A stretch of 28,637 nucleotides of DNA from Candidatus Latescibacterota bacterium. Lineage in GTDB: Bacteria; Latescibacterota; UBA2968; GCA-2709665. The stretch is taken from assembly GCA_012271065.1 (NCBI GenBank), contig JAAXHE010000102.1, forward strand, positions 1 through 28,637, in the 5' to 3' direction. Below the pieces are notes generated by a model that ran no database searches, was not told where the DNA came from, and saw only the letters and a program-made list of their open reading frames with translations. Below, in pieces: positions 1 to 8,302 of this stretch (position 1 is its first letter; every line of letters starts with the position of its first letter). Position numbers and translations under genes: made by a program.

Positions 1-51
1 TTGCGCTCCCTCGCCGAATCGCTCGAAAAGGGATTTAACGGTGGATGTTGA
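1..51 (+). CDS. C-terminal end of an upstream gene (partial, uncertain)
   Basis: Frame 1 is open from the window edge and ends LRSLAESLEKGFNGGC followed by TGA at 49-51. It would overlap the GTG start of the ClC gene by 11 bases, a normal arrangement for a co-transcribed upstream gene. Sixteen codons are too few to name a family. The alternative is that the frame is open by chance, since the ClC frame is also open back to the window edge. Confidence 0.3.
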   Translation: MRSLAESLEKGFNGGC

Positions 52-1834
52 TCCCTCGCCATCCATATCGACCCCCCTCAATGCCGTAAAGCGCTTCCGT
101 TACCGGATCGCTCGGTTCTTCCCCCGGTTAAACCTCAGTGAACAGACCATCCTCATCAGTCTGGCCATTCTGATCGGGGTCGGCTGCGGGGCGGGTTCCG
201 TGCTGTTTCAGTGGCTGCTCGACGTGGCGCACAGGCTACTGCTTGTTGACGCGCCGCAACTTCTGGGCAAGCCCTATCTGTTCCCCCTGATTCCTGCCAT
301 GGGCGGTCTGGCCGCCGGTTTGATCGCTTGCTACTACGCGGTGGAGGCGCGAGGCCCCGGCGTTGCGGAAGTTATGAACGCGATCGTTACCCGGCGGGGT
401 GTGATTCGCGCGCGGGTGATGGTTGCCAAGGCGTTTGCTTCAGCTTTCACACTCGGGTCCGGCGGGTCGGCCGGAAGCGAGGGTCCGATCATCCAGATCG
501 GGGCCGCCTGGGGCTCCACTGTCGGCCGCCTGTTCAGATTCTCCGAAGCGAACCTGAAGACGTTGATTGCCTGCGGCGCTTCGGCAGGGATCTCGGCCAT
601 TTTCAACGCGCCGATCGCAGGTGTGCTTTTTTCACTGGAAATCATCCTGGCGGACTTTACGATTGCCGCATTCACGCCTGTAGTCATCTCTTCGGTTATG
701 TCGGCCGTCGTTGCCAAGGCCTATATGGGCGAGCGCCAGGTATTCGAGGTACCGGACTATCAGTTTGTAAACCTCCACGAACTCGGATGGTACGTTATCC
801 TCGCCATTCTCGCGGGGTTCGTCGGCGCTTTCTTCATCAGGCTCCTGTATGCCACCGAAGATCTGTTCAACCGGCGCGCATTCGGAATGCCAGCGTGGCT
901 GAAGCCGGCCATCGGCGGCGCGCTGGTGGGGCTTATCGGTCTCGGATGTCCTCCCGCGATGGGCGTTGGCTACGAGATTGTCGGCGCCGCGCTTCAAGGG
1001 CAGATTCTGCTGCCCATGCTGGGTCTCCTGTTGGGATTGAAGCTGCTCAGCACTTCGTTGACCGTGGGCTCGGGCGCATCGGGCGGTCTCTTTGCGCCAT
1101 CGCTTTTCATGGGCGCCACGCTCGGCGGCGCTTTTGGCCGCCTCGCACAAAGCTGGTTGCCCGGAGTCATCAGCCCCCCCGGCGCATACGCCGTGGTGGG
1201 CATGAGCGCCTTTGTCGCCGCGACGACGCACGCCCCGCTGACTTCATCTTTGATTATAGTTGAAATGACCGGAAACTACCGTCTCATTCTGCCCTTGATG
1301 TTCACGACCGTTCTGGCGGTGGTCGTGGCGCGCGTGATCGAACGTGAGTCCATCTATTCGTTGAAGCTCCGGCGCAGAGGCTTGAATATACACCAGGGGC
1401 GGGATCTGTCGGTATTGGAAAAACTACCGGTCTCGCGCATCGTACGCCGGGAATTCGACTTTATCGGTGAACACACCCCATTGCGCGAGATTGTCGACCT
1501 GATCGGCCGCAGCAACCACAACGACTTTCCGCTCCTCGACGACAGGGGCCGGTTCAAGGGCATGATCTGGTTTCACGACATTCGGGAAGTGATGCTTGAG
1601 CATGATATGCATGCGCTGCTGATCGCCGAAGACGTGATGGGAAAACCGCCGCCCGCCCTGGCGCCCTCAAATTCACTGGCCGACGCTCTTGTTCAGTTTT
1701 CAAACACGGATGCAGATACACTGCCGGTATTTCGTTCGGATTCCCGGGAAGAACTGGAAGGGATCATCACCCGATCGGACCTGCTGCGCAGTTATGAGAG
1801 AGAACTCCTCATCCGAGGCCGGACTGCCGGATAG
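41..1834 (+). CDS. ClC-family chloride channel/transporter with C-terminal CBS pair
   Basis: Inner-membrane ClC anion transport protein of 597 residues with many hydrophobic segments. Family signatures are visible in order: GPGVAE at about 105-110 (selectivity region), GSEGP at 145-149 with the gating glutamate E147, FNAPIAGVLFSLE at 188-200, GGLFAP at 348-353, HAPLTSS near 397, and a tyrosine (Y439) where the pore tyrosine is expected. Two CBS domains follow (about 465-520 and 530-590); these usually bind adenine nucleotides and modulate transport. The selectivity serine is replaced by proline, as in nitrate-preferring plant ClCs, and the internal proton-pathway glutamate next to E200 appears to be isoleucine, so strict Cl-/H+ exchange is doubtful. 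I chose GTG 41 because AAGGGA lies 7 bases upstream. The frame is open further upstream, so an earlier start outside the window cannot be excluded. Confidence 0.93.
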   Translation: MDVDPSPSISTPLNAVKRFRYRIARFFPRLNLSEQTILISLAILIGVGCGAGSVLFQWLLDVAHRLLLVDAPQLLGKPYLFPLIPAMGGLAAGLIACYYAVEARGPGVAEVMNAIVTRRGVIRARVMVAKAFASAFTLGSGGSAGSEGPIIQIGAAWGSTVGRLFRFSEANLKTLIACGASAGISAIFNAPIAGVLFSLEIILADFTIAAFTPVVISSVMSAVVAKAYMGERQVFEVPDYQFVNLHELGWYVILAILAGFVGAFFIRLLYATEDLFNRRAFGMPAWLKPAIGGALVGLIGLGCPPAMGVGYEIVGAALQGQILLPMLGLLLGLKLLSTSLTVGSGASGGLFAPSLFMGATLGGAFGRLAQSWLPGVISPPGAYAVVGMSAFVAATTHAPLTSSLIIVEMTGNYRLILPLMFTTVLAVVVARVIERESIYSLKLRRRGLNIHQGRDLSVLEKLPVSRIVRREFDFIGEHTPLREIVDLIGRSNHNDFPLLDDRGRFKGMIWFHDIREVMLEHDMHALLIAEDVMGKPPPALAPSNSLADALVQFSNTDADTLPVFRSDSREELEGIITRSDLLRSYERELLIRGRTAG

Positions 1835-1951
1835 ACGATTCCCTGGCCTGAGTCTGACGATGTTCGGACGTTCATTGGCGCCGAGGGTTTCACCTGCATT
1901 TGTCAACCGATCCGACATAGGCGTATCCCCCTGTTTTTTGTGCCTTTTCCC

Positions 1952-1980
1952 TTGACTACGAACAAGCTATGGGTTATTTT
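1952..1980 (+). promoter_or_regulatory. Sigma70-like promoter for the PtsN-like gene
   Basis: TTGACT at 1952-1957 and TATTTT at 1975-1980 are separated by exactly 17 bases. The predicted transcription start near 1987 leaves a leader of about 68 nt before ATG 2055. The same -35/-10 pair and spacing occur upstream of topA. Confidence 0.6.
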
Positions 1981-2054
1981 TCGCATCGCCGGGTCTGGCT
2001 GTACAGGCGCCGGATATTAATGGTGGTTACGGGGTGTTCGCGGGAGACGCATTC

Positions 2055-2516
2055 ATGACCCTGATGGAGATTCTCTCAGGCAGGTCGGTTATTGCCGGAT
2101 TGAGGGGCCGGAACAAGCGGGAAATTCTCGAGGAGCTGGTCGATGCCGTAGACAGTGAGAAAATCACCGATCGACACAGGGTACTTGAAGCGGTGCTTCT
2201 TCGCGAGGATATAATGAGTACCGGTATCGGTCATGGCATCGCCATTCCGCATGGCAAATCCGAGTTCGTGAGCGAGTTGGGCGGTGTACTTGGCATCAAA
2301 CGGGAGGGCGTCGACTTCGACGCCCTGGACGACCAGCCGACCTTCATCTTCTTCCTGCTGGTTTCGCCAATGGATGTTTCCGGGCCGCATATCAAGGCGT
2401 TGGCGCGTATCTCGCGCCTGCTCAAGCGCGAGGCGTTTCGCCGGCATCTCATTGAATCGCAAGACCGGGAGTCACTGATTGCCTGCATTGAGGAAGAAGA
2501 GAGACTTCATTCCTGA
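2055..2516 (+). CDS. PTS EIIA-type (PtsN-like) nitrogen-regulatory phosphocarrier protein
   Basis: Soluble protein of 153 residues covering one PTS EIIA-2 (fructose/mannitol/Ntr) domain, the normal size for PtsN. The phospho-acceptor histidine is H66 in GIGHGIAIPHGK. Family features further on include LGGVLGIKREGVDF and FFLLVSP. EIIA-Ntr proteins receive phosphate from an HPr-like carrier and usually regulate rather than transport sugar; no transporter partner lies nearby, which fits a regulatory role. ATG 2055 is preferred over GTG 2034 because GGGAG lies at an ideal distance upstream and the domain starts here (MTLMEILSGRSV). The gene looks monocistronic, between its own promoter and an intrinsic terminator. 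The link to nitrogen, potassium or phosphate control is inferred only from the family. Confidence 0.88.
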   Translation: MTLMEILSGRSVIAGLRGRNKREILEELVDAVDSEKITDRHRVLEAVLLREDIMSTGIGHGIAIPHGKSEFVSELGGVLGIKREGVDFDALDDQPTFIFFLLVSPMDVSGPHIKALARISRLLKREAFRRHLIESQDRESLIACIEEEERLHS

Positions 2517-2540
2517 TAGAACGCTCCGGTAAGAAAGTCG

Positions 2541-2574
2541 GCCTGCGATCAATTGAGAAGCAGGCTTTTTTTTT
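2541..2574 (+). terminator. Intrinsic terminator after the PtsN-like gene
   Basis: Stem GCCTGC (2541-2546) pairs with GCAGGC (2560-2565) across a 13-nt loop and is followed directly by nine T (2566-2574). It begins 24 bases after the stop codon. Confidence 0.85.
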
Positions 2575-2631
2575 GTATATGAACCGGACCCACGGGTTCA
2601 TTTGTAGGTTCTCTTTCCGGGTCTGATCGCC

Positions 2632-4752
2632 ATGTTCGGTCTATCCTTTTCATCGCCTGCCGTACTGCACGGGTTGTGGGCCGCGTTGCTGCCGCTGGCG
2701 ATTCACCTGCTAAACCGCAGGCGGGCCGTGACCGTTGCATTCAGCAACGTGGCTCTCCTTCAGACGCTTCAGCAGGATCGAATGCGCCGCTTCAGGTTGA
2801 AGCAGATTCTGGCTCTGATACTCCGCACACTGGTTATCGTGTTCCTGGTACTTGGATTTGCGCGTCCCAGGATAAAAGGGGTAGAGGGCGACGGCGCGGT
2901 TCGAACCTCTGCTGCGCTACTGCTGGATCGCTCTCTGAGCATGAGTTACAGGGTAAACGAAGGTACCCTCTTTGACCGCGCTCGAAACCGGACGAGAGAG
3001 GTCCTGCAACTGTTCAATGCACAGGACGATGTACGTCTGTTTCAGGTGGATGACCGCGTGGAGGAGGTCGAGCCCGGGCGTCCCGACCGTCTTGCGGCAA
3101 GGCTCGAGGTTATGCGGCACACGTACCGTGGGACGGATTTTACACCCGCGCTGGAGGCTGCACTGGCGCATGCCTCGCAGACGGAGATTCCGAACAGGGA
3201 GCTCTACGTCGTTTCGGATTTTGCCGGAAACGGCTGGTCGGAGGTTCCCGATACGCTCTTCGAGGAGAGTGGCTTTACCGTATTTTGCGTACCGGTACGG
3301 CCGTCCGAGCCGGACAATATGGGCATCCGGCATGCGGACCCCGTCGAAGGGATCCTCTCCGCCGGAAGCGTTTCGACGCTGAGGGTGTCGGTAACGGACT
3401 ACGGCGGCCCCGTACGGCCGCGCGCGCCGGTACAGGTTTATCTTGACGGACGTCGGATCGGTCAGCAGGTGATTCGTACCGAGCCCGGGACCTCCCGTCG
3501 TCTCCATTTCCGGTTCGTTCCCGAGAGGGGAGGACAGGTTCCGTTGCGCGTCGAACTGGGTGACGACGACCTGGCGGCGGACAACGTCTACACGTCGGTC
3601 CTGAACATCCCTGAGCGCGTGAGGGTGCTTCTGGTGGCTGAAAACAACGATGAAACCTATTTCGTCGCAAAGGCTCTGGAAGCAGGGTCAGGGCAGGCGG
3701 TATCGATCCGATCGGTTCGGCCTGGTGAATTGAACGCGGATCTCTTGTACGAGACGGACGTGGCCCTGTTGTTCAACGTGTCGCGGTTGTCAGCCGGTAC
3801 CTTGAAGATCATTGAATATCGGGTGCGGAGCGGAATGGGACTGATGATCGTCATGGGGGATCAAGTGGATTTCCGGTTTTACAATGCCGCATTGCTTCCG
3901 GGCCTGTTTTCGGCGTCGCTCGTGGGCATCGAAGGTTCTCCCGGGCAAAACAACACCTACCACAGACTGCGTGAAGCGCTCCCGGACCATGCGGTTTTCA
4001 GGGACTTCGGTCCGGCTGAAGGACTGCGAACGCCCCGGTTTTACGCGTACTGCCGGTTGCGGCTGGGCGACTCATCGCAGCCTGTTCTGCTGTTTCGCAG
4101 CGGTGACCCCGCTCTGGCCGAAACGAGCCTTGGCGCCGGTCGCGTGGTGTTGTTTGCCGCAGGCCTGAATTCCGATCTGGGCTGGACCGACCTGCCACTT
4201 ACGGGAATCTTCGTTCCGTTCATACACCGGTTGAGCCGCTATCTGGCGGCGGGTTCTCCCGGTCAGTCAGACTATTCCGTGGGCGACAGGGTATATAGGA
4301 ACCGGTCAGGCGTTCAAGCACGCGAGGCCCTGCTGAAACCTCCCGCCGGCGAGGCCCGAACCATCTGGCCCGAGCAACGCGGCGTACACTCGGTGTGGCC
4401 GGTTGGGGAGGTGGATATACCCGGAGTCTGGGAAATCTACGCCCGGGACCGTCTGACGGACCGATTCGCAGTTCGTATCGATGCGGGGGAAGGGGATCCA
4501 GCACCCGCGTCCGCGGATCGGCTCAAGAGTGTGTTCGCGGGGGCACGTCTGCGTATTGTTGAACCGCAAACGTCCCCCTCGGCCGCAGTCCGGGAAGCAC
4601 GAGGGGGCAGGGAACTCTGGCGGCTCGCGCTGGGCCTGGCGCTCGTGTTGATGGTCGCGGAGGTCATCGTGGCGCAATCGGAACGGCAGGGCAGGCGGGA
4701 CCAATCCGGGACGCGACCACAGGCCTTCAAACCGCGTCGCGGCGACGCCTGA
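2632..4752 (+). CDS. BatA-like membrane protein with von Willebrand A domain
   Basis: Protein of 706 residues anchored in the inner membrane. The N-terminus is a BatA/aerotolerance-type double-membrane-segment region: LWAALLPLAIHLLNRRR (TM about 12-27) and ILALILRTLVIVFLVLGFARP (TM about 59-79). A VWA domain follows with an intact MIDAS start, DRSLS at 99-103. The middle (about 325-420) resembles the glutamine-amidotransferase-like fold seen in related proteins. A last hydrophobic helix (LALGLALVLMVAEVIV) lies near the C-terminus. BatA proteins often sit with MoxR ATPases and BatB; neither is visible here, so this is an orphan member, and its role in envelope stress or complex assembly is unproven. 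No convincing Shine-Dalgarno sequence precedes ATG 2632; I kept it because the conserved N-terminus begins there. Confidence 0.85.
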   Translation: MFGLSFSSPAVLHGLWAALLPLAIHLLNRRRAVTVAFSNVALLQTLQQDRMRRFRLKQILALILRTLVIVFLVLGFARPRIKGVEGDGAVRTSAALLLDRSLSMSYRVNEGTLFDRARNRTREVLQLFNAQDDVRLFQVDDRVEEVEPGRPDRLAARLEVMRHTYRGTDFTPALEAALAHASQTEIPNRELYVVSDFAGNGWSEVPDTLFEESGFTVFCVPVRPSEPDNMGIRHADPVEGILSAGSVSTLRVSVTDYGGPVRPRAPVQVYLDGRRIGQQVIRTEPGTSRRLHFRFVPERGGQVPLRVELGDDDLAADNVYTSVLNIPERVRVLLVAENNDETYFVAKALEAGSGQAVSIRSVRPGELNADLLYETDVALLFNVSRLSAGTLKIIEYRVRSGMGLMIVMGDQVDFRFYNAALLPGLFSASLVGIEGSPGQNNTYHRLREALPDHAVFRDFGPAEGLRTPRFYAYCRLRLGDSSQPVLLFRSGDPALAETSLGAGRVVLFAAGLNSDLGWTDLPLTGIFVPFIHRLSRYLAAGSPGQSDYSVGDRVYRNRSGVQAREALLKPPAGEARTIWPEQRGVHSVWPVGEVDIPGVWEIYARDRLTDRFAVRIDAGEGDPAPASADRLKSVFAGARLRIVEPQTSPSAAVREARGGRELWRLALGLALVLMVAEVIVAQSERQGRRDQSGTRPQAFKPRRGDA

Positions 4753-4800
4753 TATTGCATAGTATAAATATATGCATTACAATATCTTATTAGTTTAGCC

Positions 4801-4829
4801 TTGACTTTTGACGGGGGCGCTCGTATTTT
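4801..4829 (+). promoter_or_regulatory. Sigma70-like promoter for topA
   Basis: TTGACT (4801-4806) and TATTTT (4824-4829) have a 17-base spacer. The 50 bases upstream are very AT-rich for this window and could act as an UP element. The predicted start near 4836 is followed at once by a hairpin, GACGC (4837-4841) with GCGTC (4849-4853). The leader to ATG 4994 is about 158 nt. Confidence 0.65.
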
Positions 4830-4993
4830 TGAATCGGACGCGTTGCATGCGTCACACGATGCACCCGCAGGAAACGTCAGGCGACGCTTTTCAAGGGATG
4901 CAATCCTGTCTTTTCGTATTTAACAACCTATCGTTACCGGGGTGAGTCACTCGATGATTTCTTTCGACGTGGCTCGTTCTTTTGGGAGCCAAT

Positions 4994-7249
4994 ATGCGGG
5001 ATGCGCTGGTGGTGGTCGAGTCGCCGGCCAAGGCGAGGACGATCAACAAGATACTCGGAAAAGACTTCAAGGTAATGGCCAGCATGGGACACGTCCGTGA
5101 CCTGCCGAAGAAGGAGCTCGGCATCGACGTCGCCAACGGATTCAAGCCCACGTATCGTACTATCCGCGATCGGAACAAATTCGTCACGGAGCTTCGCGCG
5201 GCCTCCCGCTCGGCGGGGCGGTTGATTCTGGCGACGGACCCCGACCGCGAGGGGGAAGCCATCGCATGGCACGTGGCCGAGGCGCTCAAGCGGGTCAACG
5301 ATGCCCAGAGGGTGATGTTCAACGAGATAACGGAACGGGCGGTCAGGGAGGCGGTGGCCAACCCTTCGGGAATCGATCTGAGGAAGGTGGACGCTCAGCA
5401 GGCACGCAGGGTACTGGATCGCCTCGTAGGATACAAGGTCAGTCCACTATTGTGGAAGACGGTTCACGGCGGTCTGAGCGCGGGCAGGGTTCAGTCGGTC
5501 GCGCTTCGACTGATCTGCGAGAGGGAGGCGGCGATCGAAGCGTTCGTTCCTGAAGAATACTGGACCGTCGACGCGAAGGTGAAGCGGGAGGATACCGTAC
5601 CGTTCAGGGCGCGGTTGGTCCGGCTGAAGGGTGAAAAGCTGGAACTGAAGGCCCGGGAGGAGGTGGACCGTACCCTTCTGGATCTGCGCGCGGCAGCCTC
5701 CGATCCCGGATACCTGGTCGCCGATGTGAAACGAAAGGAGCAACGGCGCAATCCGGCCCCGCCCTTCATTACGAGTACGTTGCAACAGGAGGCATCTCGA
5801 AGGCTGAAGTTTACCGCGCGGAAGACGATGCAGGTGGCGCAGCAGCTTTACGAAGGCATTGAGGTACGAGGCGGAACGCAAAGTACGACCGAAACGACCG
5901 GTTTGATTACCTATATGCGGACCGACTCCACCCGGATAGCGAGCGATGCGGTATCGTCCGCGAGAGACTATATCCGGGAGCGGTTCGGGGCGGCGTATCT
6001 GCCGGTCCGGGCAAGATCCTACCGGAAGGGAAAGGGGGCGCAGGATGCGCACGAGGCGATACGTCCCACGGACATACAGCGCCCTCCGGAGGTTGTCGAT
6101 CCGCAACTGACTGCCGATCAGTCGAAGCTTTATCGATTGATCTGGGATCGGTTCATCGCCTGTCAGATGTCGTCGGCGGTTTTCAATCGGACGGCTGTGG
6201 ATATCCGCGCGGGAGAGTATGAATTGCGGGCAACCGGGTCGGTGCTGAAATTCGCCGGTTTTACGGCGCTATATGCGGAGGGCAAGGACGACGATCCCGA
6301 GGAGGCCGAGGCGCGTCTCCCGGATGGCTTGAAGAAGGGAGATGTCCTGACGATGATGTCACTGCTTCCCGAGCAGCACTTCACGAAGCCGCCCGCGAGA
6401 TTTTCCGAGGCCACCCTCGTCAGGGAGCTGGAGTCACGCGCAATTGGACGACCCAGTACATATGCTCAGATTATCAGCACGCTCCAGGACAGGGACTATA
6501 CGGCAAGAAAGAGCGGACGGTTCGTGCCGACGGATCTGGGGCGTACCGTCAACGGAATTCTGGTCCGGGCGTTTCCCGATGTTTTCAATGTGGATTTCAC
6601 CGCGAGGATGGAAGGCGAACTCGACCAGGTGGAAAACGGTGAGGCAGGATGGGTGAAGGTGGTGGAAGGCTTCTATGGGCCGTTTGCCAGGGATCTTGAA
6701 AAGGCGGAAGGTCAGCGAAGAGAGCTGAAGGCGTCGCTCCAGGAGGAGACCGACAGAATCTGCGAGAAGTGCGGAAAGGTCTTTGTGATCAAGTGGGGTC
6801 GCAACGGCCGTTTTCTGGCCTGTTCCGGTTTTCCTGAATGCCGCAATACCCATCCGCTCGAAGCTTCCGAGCCGGAACCGTCGGGTGAAGTCTGCGAGAA
6901 ATGCGGGTCGGAAATGGCCATTCGTACCGGACGCAATGGACGTTTTCTTGCCTGCTCGGGGTACCCGAAGTGCAGAAATACCCGGTCGATTTCGACGGGA
7001 GTGCCCTGTCCGCAGGAAGAATGCAACGGCCAACTCAAGGAACGCAGCAGCCGGCGGGGCAGGACGTTCTTCGGTTGCGGCAATTTTCCGGAGTGCACGT
7101 ACGCCAGTTGGGACCGGCCCCTTAACCGGCCGTGCCCGATGTGTGAAGGGCCGTTTCTGGCCGAACATGCGGGTCGAAATGGCCGGACGTCCCTCCGTTG
7201 CCTGAAGTGCAGGCATGTGATGCCCGCCGCGGAGGAGGAAAAGGTCTAA
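4994..7249 (+). CDS. topA: DNA topoisomerase I (type IA)
   Basis: Relaxes negatively supercoiled DNA by transient single-strand cleavage. The protein has 751 residues. The TOPRIM domain is at the N-terminus (ALVVVESPAKA; acidic DPDREGE at 82-88 binds Mg2+). The catalytic tyrosine is Y307 in LITYMRTDSTR. The C-terminus carries four Topo-C zinc ribbons with Cys pairs: CEKCG...CSGFPEC, CEKCG...CSGYPKC, CPQEEC...CGNFPEC and CPMC...CLKC. ATG 4994 is chosen because GGGAG at 4984-4988 gives a good ribosome-binding distance and MRDALVVVESPAKA is the usual beginning; a TTG 12 bases upstream is less likely. The downstream neighbour is xerC, reproducing the topA-xerC order known from other bacteria such as Bacillus. 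Confidence 0.98.
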   Translation: MRDALVVVESPAKARTINKILGKDFKVMASMGHVRDLPKKELGIDVANGFKPTYRTIRDRNKFVTELRAASRSAGRLILATDPDREGEAIAWHVAEALKRVNDAQRVMFNEITERAVREAVANPSGIDLRKVDAQQARRVLDRLVGYKVSPLLWKTVHGGLSAGRVQSVALRLICEREAAIEAFVPEEYWTVDAKVKREDTVPFRARLVRLKGEKLELKAREEVDRTLLDLRAAASDPGYLVADVKRKEQRRNPAPPFITSTLQQEASRRLKFTARKTMQVAQQLYEGIEVRGGTQSTTETTGLITYMRTDSTRIASDAVSSARDYIRERFGAAYLPVRARSYRKGKGAQDAHEAIRPTDIQRPPEVVDPQLTADQSKLYRLIWDRFIACQMSSAVFNRTAVDIRAGEYELRATGSVLKFAGFTALYAEGKDDDPEEAEARLPDGLKKGDVLTMMSLLPEQHFTKPPARFSEATLVRELESRAIGRPSTYAQIISTLQDRDYTARKSGRFVPTDLGRTVNGILVRAFPDVFNVDFTARMEGELDQVENGEAGWVKVVEGFYGPFARDLEKAEGQRRELKASLQEETDRICEKCGKVFVIKWGRNGRFLACSGFPECRNTHPLEASEPEPSGEVCEKCGSEMAIRTGRNGRFLACSGYPKCRNTRSISTGVPCPQEECNGQLKERSSRRGRTFFGCGNFPECTYASWDRPLNRPCPMCEGPFLAEHAGRNGRTSLRCLKCRHVMPAAEEEKV

Positions 7250-7356
7250 ACCCGGCGGAGTGTCGGTTTCAATCCGGCAATCGCCGCCGTCGATGTCGTT
7301 ATGTCCGCGCACGCCGCACCCTAACAGGTACCGGCTCCAATAGAGGCACTCTGTAT

Positions 7357-8262
7357 ATGCACGACTTGATCGCGGATTTTCTGCGCCATCTCGCCGACGA
7401 ACGTCGTCTGTCGCCGCACACGTCCAGGGCCTACCGTACGGACCTGGAAGGGTTCCTTTCTTTCCTGCAGGTCAGATCGGGTTCGGACCATCCGGATGTG
7501 AGGAGCGTCGCCCGTGACGATGTACGGGCGTTCCTGGGGCATCTCAACGGCGTAGGATTCGGTCGTCGTTCAATCGCACGGAAACTGGCTTCGCTGCGGA
7601 CGTTTTTTGCCTTTCTGTGCCGCCTGGGCCGCCTGCGGAAGAACCCGGCGCTTCAGGTCCGTCCGCCAAGGCAGGAAAAGACCCTGCCTGTACATCTGGA
7701 CATCCGGGAAGTGCGGCGCGTGCTGGAAAATCCGTCGCCGGATACGGCATTGGGTTTGCGAGACCGGGCGATTCTCGAGCTGTTCTACAGTTCCGGCATC
7801 CGTTTGCGCGAACTTGCGGAAATAAGTATGGATAGCCTGGATCTGGACGCCGGGACCGTCCGGGTGACCGGGAAGGGGGGCAGGGAGCGACTCGTGCCCG
7901 TCGGAATGCCTGCCCGTGAGGCGCTCCGCAGGTATCTCGCACGCCGGTCGGAACTGTTGCCGGGCGATGCGCCCCAGGTTGACCGCCGTCGTTTCTTCCT
8001 GAGCCGTGCCGGCAGGGCGTTGAGCGCAAGCGGGATTCAGGACCGGGTCGTGGGGCATCTCGAAGAGGCGACGGGCAGGGGCCGTCTGGGGCCGCATACA
8101 CTCAGGCATACATTCGCTACCCATTTACTGGACCGGGGCGCCGATCTGAATGCGGTAAAGGAGATGCTTGGGCATGCGAGCCTGTCCACGACGCAGATTT
8201 ATACCCACGTGAGCGTGGAACGATTAAAGAAGGCCTATCGGCAGGCGCATCCGAGAGCGTAG
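7357..8262 (+). CDS. xerC: Tyrosine recombinase XerC-type
   Basis: Site-specific recombinase of 301 residues that would resolve chromosome dimers at a dif site with a XerD partner. The N-terminal SAM-like DNA-binding domain occupies about 1-85. The catalytic domain has the full set of residues: R149 (SGIRLREL), K173 (TGKGGRER), H247 and R250 (GPHTLRHTFATHLL), H273 (LGHASLSTTQ) and the nucleophile Y282 (IYTHV). The C-terminus AHPRA is typical of Xer proteins. I call it XerC rather than XerD mainly because it follows topA, so the paralogue choice is moderately sure. ATG 7357 has AGAGG 10 bases upstream and matches the usual Xer start; the frame is open upstream but that stretch looks non-coding. 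Confidence 0.9.
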   Translation: MHDLIADFLRHLADERRLSPHTSRAYRTDLEGFLSFLQVRSGSDHPDVRSVARDDVRAFLGHLNGVGFGRRSIARKLASLRTFFAFLCRLGRLRKNPALQVRPPRQEKTLPVHLDIREVRRVLENPSPDTALGLRDRAILELFYSSGIRLRELAEISMDSLDLDAGTVRVTGKGGRERLVPVGMPAREALRRYLARRSELLPGDAPQVDRRRFFLSRAGRALSASGIQDRVVGHLEEATGRGRLGPHTLRHTFATHLLDRGADLNAVKEMLGHASLSTTQIYTHVSVERLKKAYRQAHPRA

Positions 8263-8302
8263 CGACGTGAGAACGGACACGGAAGTCTGCTCATGGCGAT
8301 TC

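Noticed and set aside
7357..8262. Tyrosine recombinase as an integrase of a mobile element
   Set aside because: Length, motifs, AHPRA ending and the position after topA fit the chromosomal Xer protein.
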